Assembly (NCBI GenBank): GCA_030062745.1
Contig: CP099851.1
Location: forward strand, 12,076,873 to 12,140,872
Reading direction: 5' to 3'
DNA length: 64,000 bases
Source of the DNA: Capitulum mitella
Taxonomy: Eukaryota > Arthropoda > Thecostraca > Pollicipedomorpha > Pollicipedidae
In this document: positions 12,031 to 23,329 of the stretch, piece by piece
Layout: the number at the start of each line of letters is the position of its first letter
How positions within the stretch are numbered: position 1 is the first letter of the stretch
Program-made: the position numbers and the translations under genes
Notes under the pieces: generated by a model
What the model was told of the DNA's origin: nothing
Database searches by the model: none
The model's input: the letters and a program-made list of their open reading frames with translations, nothing else

Positions 12031-13373
12031 ACGATAATGAATTCATCAATGATATACCTCGGATAAACAACTTAACTTTTAACGTCAAGGTTAACATCGT
12101 TTCCTGAGGCATTGCGGAACTCTTCTAGTTGAAATGAAATGCTGCACCGCGTGACTCATTTTTGTTCAAGGATGCATTACAAAAAAAACGACAAAAAGAT
12201 GAGTCTTTCTTGAACACATACCCTTTTTAAGGAAACAGTGTGACAGCCATGCATACGGGAATGTAGTCCTTAAGCTATCAATCAACGCATGACACTGTAT
12301 CGCTATTAACGCAGCCATAGTTTAGCGGCAGTGCAGTCAGTGACAATTGCCTGTGGAGAGAACTCAACCGTGACGTTCCGATCTAGATCTCCGATTCGTG
12401 GATTTTTTTCTAGATCTAGACCACCGTTTCGATCTTCAGCATTCGGCCATTAGCGCGTATGTGAGAAAAACCGCAACGTAAGAATCAGCTCCCATGACTC
12501 CATGACAACGCATGATGCCTATGGCGAAAATGAGCTGACAGTAGGGATGAAGAATATTCCTAAAACATCAGGGTGGCTAGCATATGTCGGTAGGATGGAC
12601 AGGGCTGGTCTGGTCGATGCTGTGGAGAGTGGTGAGGCATCGGACGGGCTGGGATGACGTTGACAGGATGAGCCTGACCTTCACCGTTGTCCGGAACTTC
12701 ATCGGCGAGCTCCGGGCTAATATAACGACACGCCACTGATGGAAGCACTCGACCACATGGCCGCCAGATACGCCAAACAGTTTTCGCCCTTCCCAGTTCA
12801 CAGCTCTTCAGACGGACAGTGATTAGATTGTTGACAAAGGGCCCACTTTCACCCGAATCATGTGTGACAACGTAAGAACATGAAGCCAGGCCCATCCATC
12901 GCCTGGAACTCGAAAAACGACTAATGAGACAGATATCACACTTCAATATGACGATCCCGAACAGAATGCATCTGACGTTACCACAGGACATGCAGCACTT
13001 GCTTAAAATCTCCACGGGTGGGAGCATACTGGCATAGGACATCGATGCGGAGTTAACCAAATTCCTGGACATGTGGAACAAGAATGCTTGCTGCAGCATT
13101 TTCGGCCAGTTTTTGTCAAAGTAAGACCAATAAAATCAACTAAACCAAAAGACAGCATTTCATGATGATAGCTGTAATTGGAGTTTAAATGGCGCTTCGA
13201 CAATACCGGTCATTTCGCACCCAGTAAGATTTCATGATTGAAGGGGTTCCATAACTTTTGGCCTCAAACATTTATTTCTTCATGATGCCGGTGACCCGCG
13301 GAAGATGCCTTGGAACGGCAAATGGAAAGCCCGAACTTCATGAAACCCAGGCGGTTCCAGACCTCGCAGGTCA

Positions 13374-13685
13374 GTACTCCAACCCAATTCTTGCTGTTCG
13401 TGTCACACGAAAAACGCCAAGTGAAAAGTCATAGGAGGAAATGATGCGCCTCACCAGTAATGCGTAGGAGCCTTGCTTGCCACAAATGCAAATCACTTCG
13501 GCCAGTACTTCAGCAAAGATTACCTCTTCGCCAGCCTGACACTTCACGCCATCAGTCTTGGCCTTCCTGTACAGCGCTGCCTCTGAAAAAACCCAGTTGA
13601 CAGGTAGATGCAGTTGCTTCTCCCTCATCGTTTTCACATTCTGCCATCGCGTTGTTAGTAAAGAAGTGAACGAAGCCCAGAACAT
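13374..13685 (-). pseudogene. Coding-like fragment, unknown family
   Basis: A - strand open stretch with protein-like composition, including LYRKAKTDGVKCQAGEEV, then a hydrophobic CICGK segment and SYDFSLGVFRVTRT. A TTTTTTCAG acceptor-like site precedes AGGCAGCG near 13586. The adjacent upstream stretch (13600-13775) looks coding in a different frame (KDLASLVVHVRVKN), which suggests a frameshifted old gene or a transposon-derived C-terminus. It resembles uncharacterised C-terminal modules only vaguely; no function is assigned. Confidence 0.25.
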
Positions 13686-13782
13686 CCCGGCAAACGTGCT
13701 CGGCTATATTTTTGACCCTCACGTGAACGACCAGTGAAGCCAGGTCTTTAGGCAAAATGTAAACGGACACTAAATCCTCGAA

Positions 13783-13846
13783 TCTCAAGATGCAGAATCG
13801 ACAACTCTGCATTCTGATCTTGATCTCTGCATTCTGCATCTTGAGA
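13783..13846. repeat. Inverted repeat, perfect 16-bp arms
   Basis: TCTCAAGATGCAGAAT (13783-13798) and its complement ATTCTGCATCTTGAGA (13831-13846), separated by 32 bp that carry further CTCTGCATTCTG repeats. Confidence 0.9.
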
Positions 13847-14039
13847 TCCTTGCTGTTGCAACTCATAAATTTTAGCGTCGTCACGTACAACATCTGGCGG
13901 GTGCGATTCCGGCAGTGCTTTCTCCTGACCGGTTACGTAAACCTTCAGACGTCTATTACATCCCTGGACTGACTTGAACAGCTACTTACAAGCCGGAACA
14001 AACAAGACGAAAGTACGTGTTACCAGAATGTTTTCTTAC

Positions 14040-14127
14040 ATGCCCGGAAGCCTCTCTATGGTTGTCGGAAATGGATGAATAGCGCCAGCAGGCGTATTTG
14101 ACGGGAGCTGCGTTGTGTGCCTCTGGT
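14040..14127 (-). CDS. Possible upstream exon of the 8.4-11.3 kb gene
   Basis: An 88-nt - strand segment with a pyrimidine-rich acceptor (TTCCTTTCAG) and a donor CAT|GTAAGA. Two frames are open. One, starting with 2 nt and ending with 2 nt, is phase-compatible with the exon at 11263; the other encodes a stretch containing APVKYACWRYSS. No family is recognised. Confidence 0.2.
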
Positions 14128-14639
14128 CTGAAAGGAAGCATGAAAGGAAAAGTTGCCTAGAGTCATGACGTTTCTGGGGCCCACGACCTAGGGCGCAGGA
14201 GCAGCAAAAGAGGGCAAAGGGACAATCAATCCCCCAGCCCAATTTTAGCCACATTCAAGTTGTAACATAGTTGTGGCGTTCCACAAAAAAGGTGTTAAAA
14301 CCGACATTTGCGCCTCACTAACTTGTGGAACGTTCAAGCAACAATGAGACAATTTCAGAACTTAGAGCAAGTTACACAGAAAGTCAAAAAGTCATCCCTA
14401 GATCATCCACGGAACAGCTGGTTCGCATGGGGGGTGGGGGCAGCCTAGCGTGAGCAAGGAATGACATCAAGTAAATTATTACACGGAAATATAAGCAGCA
14501 TAAGTTGCAGCGGTATTAGTGTAGTGTAAGTATCATATTAGGTAGGTAAATTGTAGAATGGCATTAGCGTATTTTTGAAAGTTATTTTTACAGACAACGA
14601 AATTGCGTTATTTACGACGGCATGTGAAAAGTTCGTGCC

Positions 14640-15045
14640 CTTTTGAACGTAACTTTCTTTAATGAAGTTTCTTTCATGGGAGTTTGATCAGGATATTTCG
14701 AATGACTCACGAGATATGGCCGTCATTTTTGACAGCGTTTTCCCACCATGCCTACGATATCGACCGGCGAGCCATGTGCGTACATGAAGGTGGAGATCGC
14801 GAGTGAAAAATCCGCCGCGGACATTCACCGCGCCCTGCAGGAGTCATGCGGCAACGATGGCCTGTCTTGGCCGGCTGACAAAGAAGTCCGTTTCCTCGAC
14901 GGCAGAGCCGTCATTAATGACGACGCACGTTCCGGCCAGCCACCAACGGCACTAAAAGAACTGCACGTGCGGGCATTGCAGGAGCTCCTCAAGGAGGCCA
15001 GACGCGCTGAGCCTGCAAGGAGCTTGTCTCTGAAGTGGTATCAAC
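14640..15045 (+). mobile_element. Mariner transposase N-terminal relic
   Basis: An open frame from 14748 encodes an N-terminal helix-turn-helix like that of mariner transposases (KVEIASEKSAADIHRALQES, then AVINDDARSGQPPTA, the family's EDDPRSGRPS region). The 5' untranslated part resembles mariner ends (AAAAGTTCGTGCCC). The catalytic DDD region is absent; the frame is interrupted by a hAT-like end at about 15046. Confidence 0.65.
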
Positions 15046-15160
15046 TAGGGATGCACCGGATCAGGATTTTTGTCATCCGGCCGGATACCGAATATGCCGG
15101 ATCAGGGTGCCGCATATCCGGCCGGACACCGGATATCATGGCAGCCTATTTTTATTTACT
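15046..15160 (+). mobile_element. hAT-like element end with CCGGATA palindromes
   Basis: Begins TAGGGATGCACCGGATC, close to the TAGGGATGCACCG ends of many hAT elements, and continues with repeated ATCCGGCCGGAT palindromes. No matching right end was found nearby, so only one terminus remains. It overwrites the mariner reading frame. Confidence 0.5.
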
Positions 15161-15999
15161 ATTTGCTGGTGAGAAATGACACGAAGAAGACTGAGCTGAA
15201 AAAGACAAATCTGAAAAACCCAACAAACATAAAATAATTTTTTTTGACAGTTTCTGAATCATTTTTCCTTAGCGCTTACAGTTATTGTGAGGTTTCCACA
15301 TGTTTCATTCTAAAAAAGGAGACATAAAAAACAGCGATGACAGCGGAGCTCACCATCTTTATTTGTAGGCAAAATGCAAAGGACCCAGAATATGCAGAAT
15401 ACTATTAAAGCACTCTGGAAGGCCTAAAATACCTGGCTTGATAAGCATTCCATAAAAATACTAAGGAATGTCCATTGAAATATGATGTCCCATAACCCTC
15501 GCCCCTATACGGCCTTCTACATAACGCGGACATATAGAGAGGGGTTTAGTACAACCCCCTTGGCTATTTCCACACCATGCGTCCTAGATCGTCGCGGAAA
15601 AAAAACAGCGTGTTGCGCGTGACAAGATCTCGCGACTGCTTTCCCTTTTTGAGCTATCAGGTCAACGGATGGCCCTTCAGGCCGGGTCAAAGGTCAGAAT
15701 TTGGTCAGGTTGGCAGAAAGTGGCACTTTTTCGGGTTTAAACGCAAAAGAAAGCCAAAGAATAAATGATAAGATAAACGGGTATCATTGTGTTCACCAGT
15801 CAATAATGTGTTTATCTGTACACCACATGACTGTTTTTTACCCATGAAGTCTAGTCCAGGTCAAGCTAGGTGAATCCTTATCAACTGGGGTCGTCTCCTT
15901 AAATGCGCTGTCGAAACTGCAGAAGTATTTTTGTAGATATTAGTAGATGTTGAAGATAATGTAACATCCCAGTTAACAAACACTGCTGTCAAATAACAT

Positions 16000-16090
16000 A
16001 TAAAGGTCATCTTAGGTCATCCAATGTCACCTTACGCCACACAAGGTTATCTGAAGCCAGTGACCTAGAATGACCTTAGATTAGCTAAAA
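16000..16090. repeat. AGGTCA half-site cluster
   Basis: Alternating AGGTCAT, GACCTAG and TGACCTT motifs in about 90 bp, the same motif vocabulary as the dispersed AGGTCA-rich elements. Confidence 0.5.
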
Positions 16091-16487
16091 AAAATCGCAA
16101 CTTAGGTGCCTTAAAAGCGTTTTTCGAGTTGATATCCATTACAAGATCTAGTTCTAGCCATGCCGTGGTACTGCAAGCTCATCACTCCGCGGCCGACGCC
16201 ACTCCGTCCGTCGGAGCAAGTCAGGTGTTCGCTGCATTTCGCCCGTCTTTCGATGAAGTACAAGATAAATTGCGGCAAATTTATATCATTCGATTTCTTA
16301 CACCCCAAGCGATCAGAATATCTAGGTTGTTTGGTGATACCTATTTTCTATCGCATTCCTAGACATAAAAAGTGACGTGTCTCTTGGCCTTAGCTTGTGA
16401 CCTAAGTTTACATCCTCGATAATTCCGGCAGTGAGCATAAACCTATTTAATCCATCGGCAGTCTTGAAAACAACCAATTTGGAGTTG

Positions 16488-16515
<28 letters not shown>
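16488..16515. repeat. (AT)n microsatellite
   Basis: About 14 AT dinucleotides. Confidence 0.9.
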
Positions 16516-16518
<3 letters not shown>

Positions 16519-17049
16519 ATTGTAATTGTGCACTCCAGCCGTCTTACAGTGAGACAAAACTGAGACCGTTGTAAATCGGCTACGTTGGCGCGCGAAAACG
16601 GCCAACATGGTTCTCGTTATAACGTCGTAGCTCGTTACCATCGACACGCAGCAGAAACATTTTTCACCATAAGATGCGAAAAAGATGCCCCAGGAGGTAT
16701 ACTAAGTTTCAGATGGATTAAACATACCGTTCGGAGGTTATCCTTGGAAAACTTCAGGGAAGTTGCATCACCTCTTCCCCCTACGGGCGAGGGTTCATGT
16801 ATCTGTACAAGAGTATTGGAGACAGATAAAAATGCCTGGAAAACAGAAAGATGGTGCACCACGAAATGGGTTGCTGAACACATACTAGCTGTTGTTGTAC
16901 TGCTTTGAGCTTGAGCCCCGCCCTTGCAAATCATGTCTCAACCTTTCCAAAGTAAGAAGAAGAGGTTCTCCAGATAGCCCTAGGAAGTGTCAGTTACGTC
17001 GACAATCTTATATAACAAGGTACGCTGCTCCTGAAACCGTTTTGTAGGA

Positions 17050-17690
17050 AGACATCAGAGCGTCTCGGTCGTACACCGGAAGGCCAAATATCCGGTTGTG
17101 ATTGACGAAACTGGGTAGGGTTATACGAGCCCGAACCGAAGCCCCAATCAGCTGAGGCGAAGGCGCCAAACTCACCAAGGCCGAAGAAAGTGCAGCGCAC
17201 CCCTGACAGGTTAAAAATGATGGTCATCGCAGTATCTGATCACGAGGGTGCACTCACTGGCCACGTGGTCCCACCAAGGCAGACAGTCAACAAGCGGTAC
17301 TACAAGTTCTACTTGAGCGACTATCGAGGGTGAAGATCTGCGGGAAGTGGCCAGAACTGCTGAAACGCCGGCCGCTGATCCTCCATAACAAAGCCACTTC
17401 ACACGAGGCGAGTGTTGTTGTGGTCCTCCTGGAAAATTGCGACTGGGAGGTGCTTTCCCATCCACCCTTTTCACCAGACCTGACTCCGCCGGACTTCGAT
17501 CTGCTCCCTAAGCTCAGGGGGGATCCCTAAGCCCATGAGCGGACAGCGCCATGGGGACCCGACGGCGCTCAAGGATGCCGTGTCTACGAGGGTGAAAGTG
17601 ACGTGGTATCAAGTCACTGTCGCAGAGGTGCGACACTGATTGGGAAGCAGGGGACCATACTGAAGTGCAGTAGGGCAATACAAGTTATGC
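17050..17690 (+). mobile_element. Mariner transposase C-terminal relic
   Basis: In order and with frameshifts: IDETG (first catalytic Asp); VVPPRQTVNKRYY at 17266-17305; RPLILHNKATSHEA, where the family has HDNA (second Asp lost to Asn); and HPPFSPDLTPPDFDLLPKL at about 17460-17515 with the third Asp; then a degraded tail (ALKDAV) near 17570. A stop and several shifts lie between the pieces. The N-terminal DNA-binding half is missing. Confidence 0.75.
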
Positions 17691-17699
17691 TTGCAAAAA

Positions 17700-20290
17700 T
17701 GTTTGCTACGGAAACGAAGACCACGGACTATTTATTGAGCCTCGTAAAACTAAAGCTTGTTTTCTGAATGATAAGAATGTGGGCCACAAAATGCCCAAGG
17801 GAAATAGATCAGCTTAAAGTACGTCATGTCTTGCCACTCACACACATATATAGGTATATGGTACTTTTCGAAGCGGACATCTTATTTGTAGTGGCAAAAC
17901 CAAAAGTATGCGCATAGGCTGGACAGGCCTAATTTAGGCAAAAAATGCTAAGACTTCACTACCATCCTTGCCATCTTGGGAATGCAAAGTTCCCTATGGA
18001 TCCGCATTCTGCACCTGTTAAGTGGGACAGCGCCTATTTAATCTTTACCTATGGTCCCAGCCTGATAGAAAATAGATGTGCATTCAGTGGGGTTACTTCG
18101 GTTGTGGGGGAAGGGGCAAGCGGGGCAGCCACCCTATCCCACCCTACACCTAAGAACAAGTGCCCTTAATCCGGGGGCCTTTCCAAAATCTGGGGAAATC
18201 CACCGTAGACTAGAACGTTTTTCACATGTTTTACCCCAGCCGCCCGACCTTAAGCTTCGGATGTTTTTCTCTGCAACCACCAAACCCCAATACCACTGCA
18301 TGAAGTCACTGAAAACTCACTATTTGCATGATGCAATATATCCAACCAGCAACTATCCCTAACCTACCTCCCATGGGTGTTATGCGATTTATCATCATCA
18401 AAAGACATGATCTGGTTCATCTTGGTATAGTGCCTGTCCGGAGGCGTTATTTTATTTGCACTGGATTGTGATTATCGTACAAGCAATATGCCGAGATGCG
18501 GGTCTCCCTAGTGATGTTCGTCAAGATAGTGGCATCAACAACAGTGAAGACTATGGACTTGCTCATGAGAAATATATCGACAGGGGGAAACAGCCCACTG
18601 AAGCGCGGACATGGCATGGCAGCGCGCCCCAGAAAGGGTTTGTTTATACATAGTTCCGGGAATGTGCGGGGCCGTGTGCAGTGGTGGATGTAGACATAGG
18701 AGTCGGTGAGCGGGTGAAGATGTTCCAAAAATTTAGGATTCCAAGAAATGCGAGAACTATGCTAAGCATGGCCAGCTTAAACGCAGTGGTCAAGGTCAAA
18801 TTTCAGCAGCGCGCCCCGTATTCAAATCCTGGATCCGCCCCCGACATCTGGGAGGGAACCGTCCGGCTCGGGCCCCGGGCTGACACGTGGGGTGGAGAAG
18901 GGAAAGGAGAGCCAGACCATGGCCGTAGGTGTGGATGTCGCAATGTCGAAACCGATGTAACATGGCGGAGTGCATCTTGGCGTTTAGGTACGTGAAATCT
19001 GAGCACGCTCGTAATAACTATTCAGCATCAAGCAACTTCATAAAATACATTCCATCTTATTTTCGTTTGCATTACGGAACAACCTATTGTTTTTGACATA
19101 TTAAAGCATTAACCATTCATATCAAGCACAGATCTGATAACATTGCCGGTATGATAGTGTCATGCAGTCCGGATATAATCTGAGCAAAGCAGTACATGGA
19201 GATATTATTGTTTAAACGCCTTTTCAGCAAGTACCGCGTCATTCGTGTCATGTGCATTCTCGGGGCTTAAAAAGGTTGGTAAGTTACGCATGAATTCCTC
19301 AGGCACAGCGGTGCATTCTGCAAGAGCTGAATGGTTTATCTTTGTATTTTATCTGGCATGACCGTACGTAGTCCATGTTAACTTCTCCGTTTACTTTTAT
19401 CGCCATTGCGGTCAACAGCACGAAATGTCAGGAAGCCCACTCGGCAATGCTGTCTCAGGGCTCCAAACGCCAGACCGAATTTTATGGCAAAAGTATTTAA
19501 ATGGGGTCCAATATCCGTGCACTGCGCGTGTTAAAAAAGTGTCACAGGCCCAGAAAACGCCGCCACATCGCCGCGTGACGTCATTGGAGCTTTGGCTGTC
19601 TGGCATCTTAAATCACAGAAATGAATATTGTAATAGGCGCGCACGCTTGCAGCTGCGCGTGGGACTTTTCTTAAGGCTGGGAAACAGTCGGCGAAGGTCG
19701 GCACACCGCTCGTAAACAAACGAAAATAGCTCTTAAAGACAACGCCGGTCGGACGGTCTACTCGACCACTCGCGACTGACTACTGGTTGAGAAGCCAGAC
19801 GCTAAGTTTGACTTGAACAGACGTAAGTAAGACGAAGGCAGCTCTACAAGAAAGTAAAATATGTCCCTCGTTGCAAAATACTGTACACTGGTATCCATCA
19901 GCGACTGCATCCCTAGACAACTGGAGGCTCTAAGGACTGGCCTAAACCGGAGCCGGAGAGTGGGAACTCTTCTGGACCTCTCGTGTCAAACGTATTTGAT
20001 CAAGGATCGCCTGATATAAGTTGTCGACAGCAGGAAAACATGCTACTAGTGGCAGCATCACCAGGATGTTAACATAAACCAGTGTCTACAAAACAAGCCA
20101 TGCAAACAGCAGAAGCATGGAAACGCTCAGAACCAAACCATGCATAACTATGCTCAAGAAAAACTAAAAACTCATGCGCGACATTTGTAGTTCAGAAGAG
20201 CGAATTGAACAGAAAAGCTCAGCATAGCTGCACGCCTTCAAACATGGGTAACTCGAAACATTACGGCTCAGGGCTGTTTGGGAATGTCAT
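17700..20290. other. No gene found
   Basis: No exon-like segment in either orientation; exons 2 and 3 of the orphan cuticle promoter were specifically looked for on the - strand between 19.6 and 20.3 kb and not seen. Confidence 0.55.
18775..18860 (+). repeat. tRNA-derived SINE-like sequence
   Basis: CGCAGTGGTCAAGGTC resembles box A, and TATTCAAATCCTGGATCC resembles box B at the expected spacing. The adjoining sequence is GC-rich. It is probably a SINE head. Confidence 0.4.
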
Positions 20291-20532
20291 TCCACTGCAG
20301 CACACGTATCTGCTGTTTGTTTGCTGCTGGACTGTGTTAGAGACCAGGGGCGTCGATTTCTGTAAATGATTGGGTGGCAGAGCCGAGGGTCCTACAACCT
20401 AACCTCCCCCAAATGTGAGTTTCTCAACGATTTAGCCTACTTTATTTTGATCAACAGAAATTGATAGGTTTTTTGTCACTGTTTATCAAATGAAGAATTG
20501 CATTTATCCCGTGTATAGAGGTATGCATATAT

Positions 20533-20534
<2 letters not shown>

Positions 20535-20584
<50 letters not shown>
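20535..20584. repeat. (AT)n microsatellite
   Basis: An uninterrupted AT dinucleotide tract of about 50 bp inside the hAT-type element, flanked by short ACAC and GATA runs. Confidence 0.9.
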
Positions 20585-20587
<3 letters not shown>

Positions 20588-20702
20588 ATAGAAAGATAGA
20601 TACATCGCTTTAGACTTTGTTATTGACTTTCTGCCTATCTCTTATCTATTACGGCCGTATTTTTCGTTATTATTACTCGGTTCCCTTTGTAACCGGCAGA
20701 AA

Positions 20703-20763
20703 ATATTGGGTGGGCCCAAGCCAGCATTGGGTGGGCCCAAATCAGCTCCGGGTGGGCCAGGGC
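20703..20763. repeat. Short tandem repeat, GGGTGGGCC core
   Basis: Three copies of a 21-23-bp unit with core TTGGGTGGGCCCAA, the last one diverged, inside the right half of the hAT-type element. Confidence 0.75.
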
Positions 20764-21049
20764 CCTCTCAAAAGAGTATAAATCGACACCCCTGTCAGAG
20801 ACTGAGCTCTCTAAAGGAAAATTGCCGGTTTTCATGCGCGGCAGTCACCTGGCTCTCGGCCTCTCGGTCTCGACTCGACTCGACTCGACGACTCTGCGGT
20901 CCGCTGTCCGCCCGAGTACATTTGGAAATTTCCGAGCGGAGGGGATCGTGTTGTGGGTGCAGTGAATTTCACCGCCTGACGTAACCGTGCAAACTGTGCT
21001 AAGACCTTTGGTAATTGGTCTGCGGTGGGAAGTAAGGCTTGACAGTTTT

Positions 21050-23210
21050 ATCGGCGTACCTGTTGACGTTCGACAAATGTCACTGCTCGAACAGACGTAA
21101 AAATGTAATGAACAATTAGTGTTGGTGAGCGAAGAGAGACGCTCTGAGTTGGGAGGATTGGAAATGACAACCACTCATTCCACATTTTGGCATTCTTTGG
21201 GATGGGCAACTGTGAACGTAAGACAGAAAAGTGGTCATTAAAGATTTGCGCTTTTGCGCAACATATGTATCGCGCGAGGCATTTCCCAACCCAAAATACC
21301 CTACATGGCTGACTTACCGCAGCAATAATTGGGTCAGAATCAACGGTTGAAAGAATGGAAGTCGTAAATCATATTATTTTTAACTTTCGCAGAAACGTTT
21401 ATCGGCTGCTCGTAAATAATGAAGTAAGAAGTTTGTTAAATGCACTGCCTTGTGTCCCAAGGAAATGTTTTCCCTTAACCTTTCCGGCTGATGAGATATG
21501 AAGTCCATCACTGTTTTTTCCACGCTGACAGAACCTGTTAACATGGCTCCAATATCCTACAGAGGACTATCGATCAGAAAACTGTGATCTGTTAGCAACT
21601 TCTCTTCATGTGCGTCCATATCAGGGAGCAAACGCCGAACCGAATGCACGATGCACAAGGTCCCACCTAGGCCTCCGAACCCGCGCCTCTCCTTTATTCT
21701 GTTTCGATACATTTGACGCGGCTGATTTCGCCTGAAGTCCATGGGGCACTTACTTGCCTCCACTTACCACCGCAACATTTACCGACCACTGGACTACAGG
21801 GTCTAAACCAAAGCCTGTGATCTGAAAGAACTTTCTATGTACGGCTAAGGATGTCAAGAATGTGACTGACGCGTTCCGGACAGCAAAAAAGACGTAAACC
21901 CCCGATTTCTGTGGTCTTACCTGCGGTGCTACAGGCACTTATTTCGATTCTGTTAGCAGCTTGTCAACCTTCAGATAGCCCCAATGCACGCTGGCAAGCG
22001 ATGCCTTGACCAGTAGCGGATTCGGGGCCTCAAACATAGGGTTTTGGGTCAGGAGCTGGGTATCCACAGACTTTTGGGTTATTTCTCTCTCGCTTTAGCC
22101 CTCTTAAATAGTCTAGTTTCAATACCCTTGCCAAAGACGATGGCTGCTATCTCGTCAAAGCTTCAGTTGCCGTTCCAGGGAGTCAAAACTGGAGATGTAT
22201 GTAGTTAACTGAAAATGACCATGGTGTATTGACAAAACCAACCTATCTTTGTTGCCTCCTTGTTTCTCCTCTTCGTTTTCCCTGGATCTGCCTTTGCCAA
22301 TGCACGTTCCGTCAGCCTCATTTCCCATATGTATTGTGCACAAATGCTACTATTAAGTTCAAATCAGCAATGTAAGCTATTGGTATACACGGATTGAAGT
22401 CTAAGCCTCTAAAATTTTTACACCTGGCCCCACCCTTGATCAAGATTTATGCTCCCACTACAACACAGGTTCGTCGTATATGTGTTTTAACACGTGAAAT
22501 CGTTTACTTGTGGAGCCATATCTTGTTTTCCACACGCAGAACCCATTTACACATGACGTTACATTGTCTCATAATGCTGCTTGCATCCGCCCCTGGCAGT
22601 CTCCAGCTATTTCTAGTACCATATGGACGGGCAATCATCATAAATATCATGCATTATCATTACAATATTGACAAGTGTCATCAAGACACCGATAAGTAAC
22701 GGATCCAGCATGTCTGAAATGACCACAATATGGCCCGACATGCGACCCAGTAATGTCCTCTGGAGTCGCTCCTGGTGTATATAAGAACTTGAAATTATGT
22801 GTGGGACATAAAGCGCATGATATGCGTTTAGGACGTAATGATGAAAACTTTACTCCGGTGAAGTCGCTAGATTTGAGCACGACAGCGCAACCATTTGGCT
22901 TTGCGCCGCACAAGAACAAGAAACGGGGGTGGAGGGGTGAATGTCGAATCGGACCAAGCATGAAAATGGAGTTCATGCATGCGCATTCATCTGCCCGCAT
23001 TTAACATCTGCACTGGCGGTAGAAGTGGGGAGGTGGAGATGGTGGAGGGGGGGATGCCTAACTCCCCATGCAATTTGCTTATAACTTTCGCTGTAATAGC
23101 GTTAGAGCCCTGCACTTTTGTCTGTACCTTGCTGAGGACCTTGTGGGATCTTTTCCGTTTGGAATTTTGGAATTGGGCGATTTGCTCGGCCGATTCGTCG
23201 TCGGCGGTGG
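21050..23210. other. No gene found
   Basis: Short random frames only; the upstream side of the orphan promoter shows no further cuticle-like sequence. Confidence 0.5.
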
Positions 23211-23214
23211 ACGG

Positions 23215-23272
23215 CTGCACGGGTTTCGGGCTTCCGGGTTTCGGGTTTTGGGCTTTCGGGTAGTCAGGTACA
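23215..23272. repeat. Degenerate (TTCGGG)n array
   Basis: GGGTTTCGGGCTTCCGGGTT and TTTTGGGCTTTCGGG: six to eight imperfect hexamer units. The lengths are too irregular to be telomeric DNA. Confidence 0.6.
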
Positions 23273-23329
23273 GAGAGGTATCCGCACGAACTGCCGAAAC
23301 GTCTTTTTGCAGAAAGTGTTTTTGCCCAT

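Larger units (their letters stand above)
15170..17045. other. No gene found
   Basis: AT-rich spacer between two transposon relics, with the AGGTCA cluster and an (AT)n tract listed separately. Confidence 0.55.
20345..20794. mobile_element. Non-autonomous hAT-type element (450 bp)
   Basis: The ends are imperfect inverted repeats: CAGGGGCGTCGATTTCTG on the left and, on the opposite strand at the right, CAGGGGTGTCGATTTATA. They are flanked by near-identical 8-bp target duplications, TTAGAGAC (20337-20344) and TCAGAGAC (20795-20802). Eight-bp duplications and CAGGGG-like ends are typical of hAT elements. There is no coding sequence; the inside holds an (AT)n tract (20535-20584) and a 21-23-bp tandem repeat (20703-20763). 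Confidence 0.75.
20297..21045 (-). pseudogene. Orphan cuticle-gene promoter and exon-1 remnant, split by a transposon
   Basis: On the - strand, 21045 down to 20795 matches the gene B upstream region (57812-58058): the CCCACCGCAG, GTGAAATTCACNGCACCCACAACACGATC and GAGGTC blocks, a diverged copy of the AAATCTGCCC block at 20914-20930, a mutated TATA (ATGAAAA, 20829-20835) and the TCAGTC initiator (20800-20805). TATA-to-start and block-to-start spacings (32 and 127 bp) match the living genes. Similarity stops at a 450-bp insertion and resumes beyond it, where 20336-20297 aligns with the gene B leader and exon 1 (CAGCAGCA, then CAGCAG and ATACGTG in place of CAGCTG and GTACGTG). The ATG and the donor GT are lost, and no exon 2 or 3 was found downstream. 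It is best read as a dead third paralogue. A (CGACT)n tract lies at about 20872-20890. Confidence 0.7.

Noticed and set aside
12560-13099. 179-aa - strand frame and a nearby PGDGWAWLHV string resembling an OTU protease start
   Set aside because: The string is in another frame, lacks the catalytic Cys context, and no later OTU motif follows.
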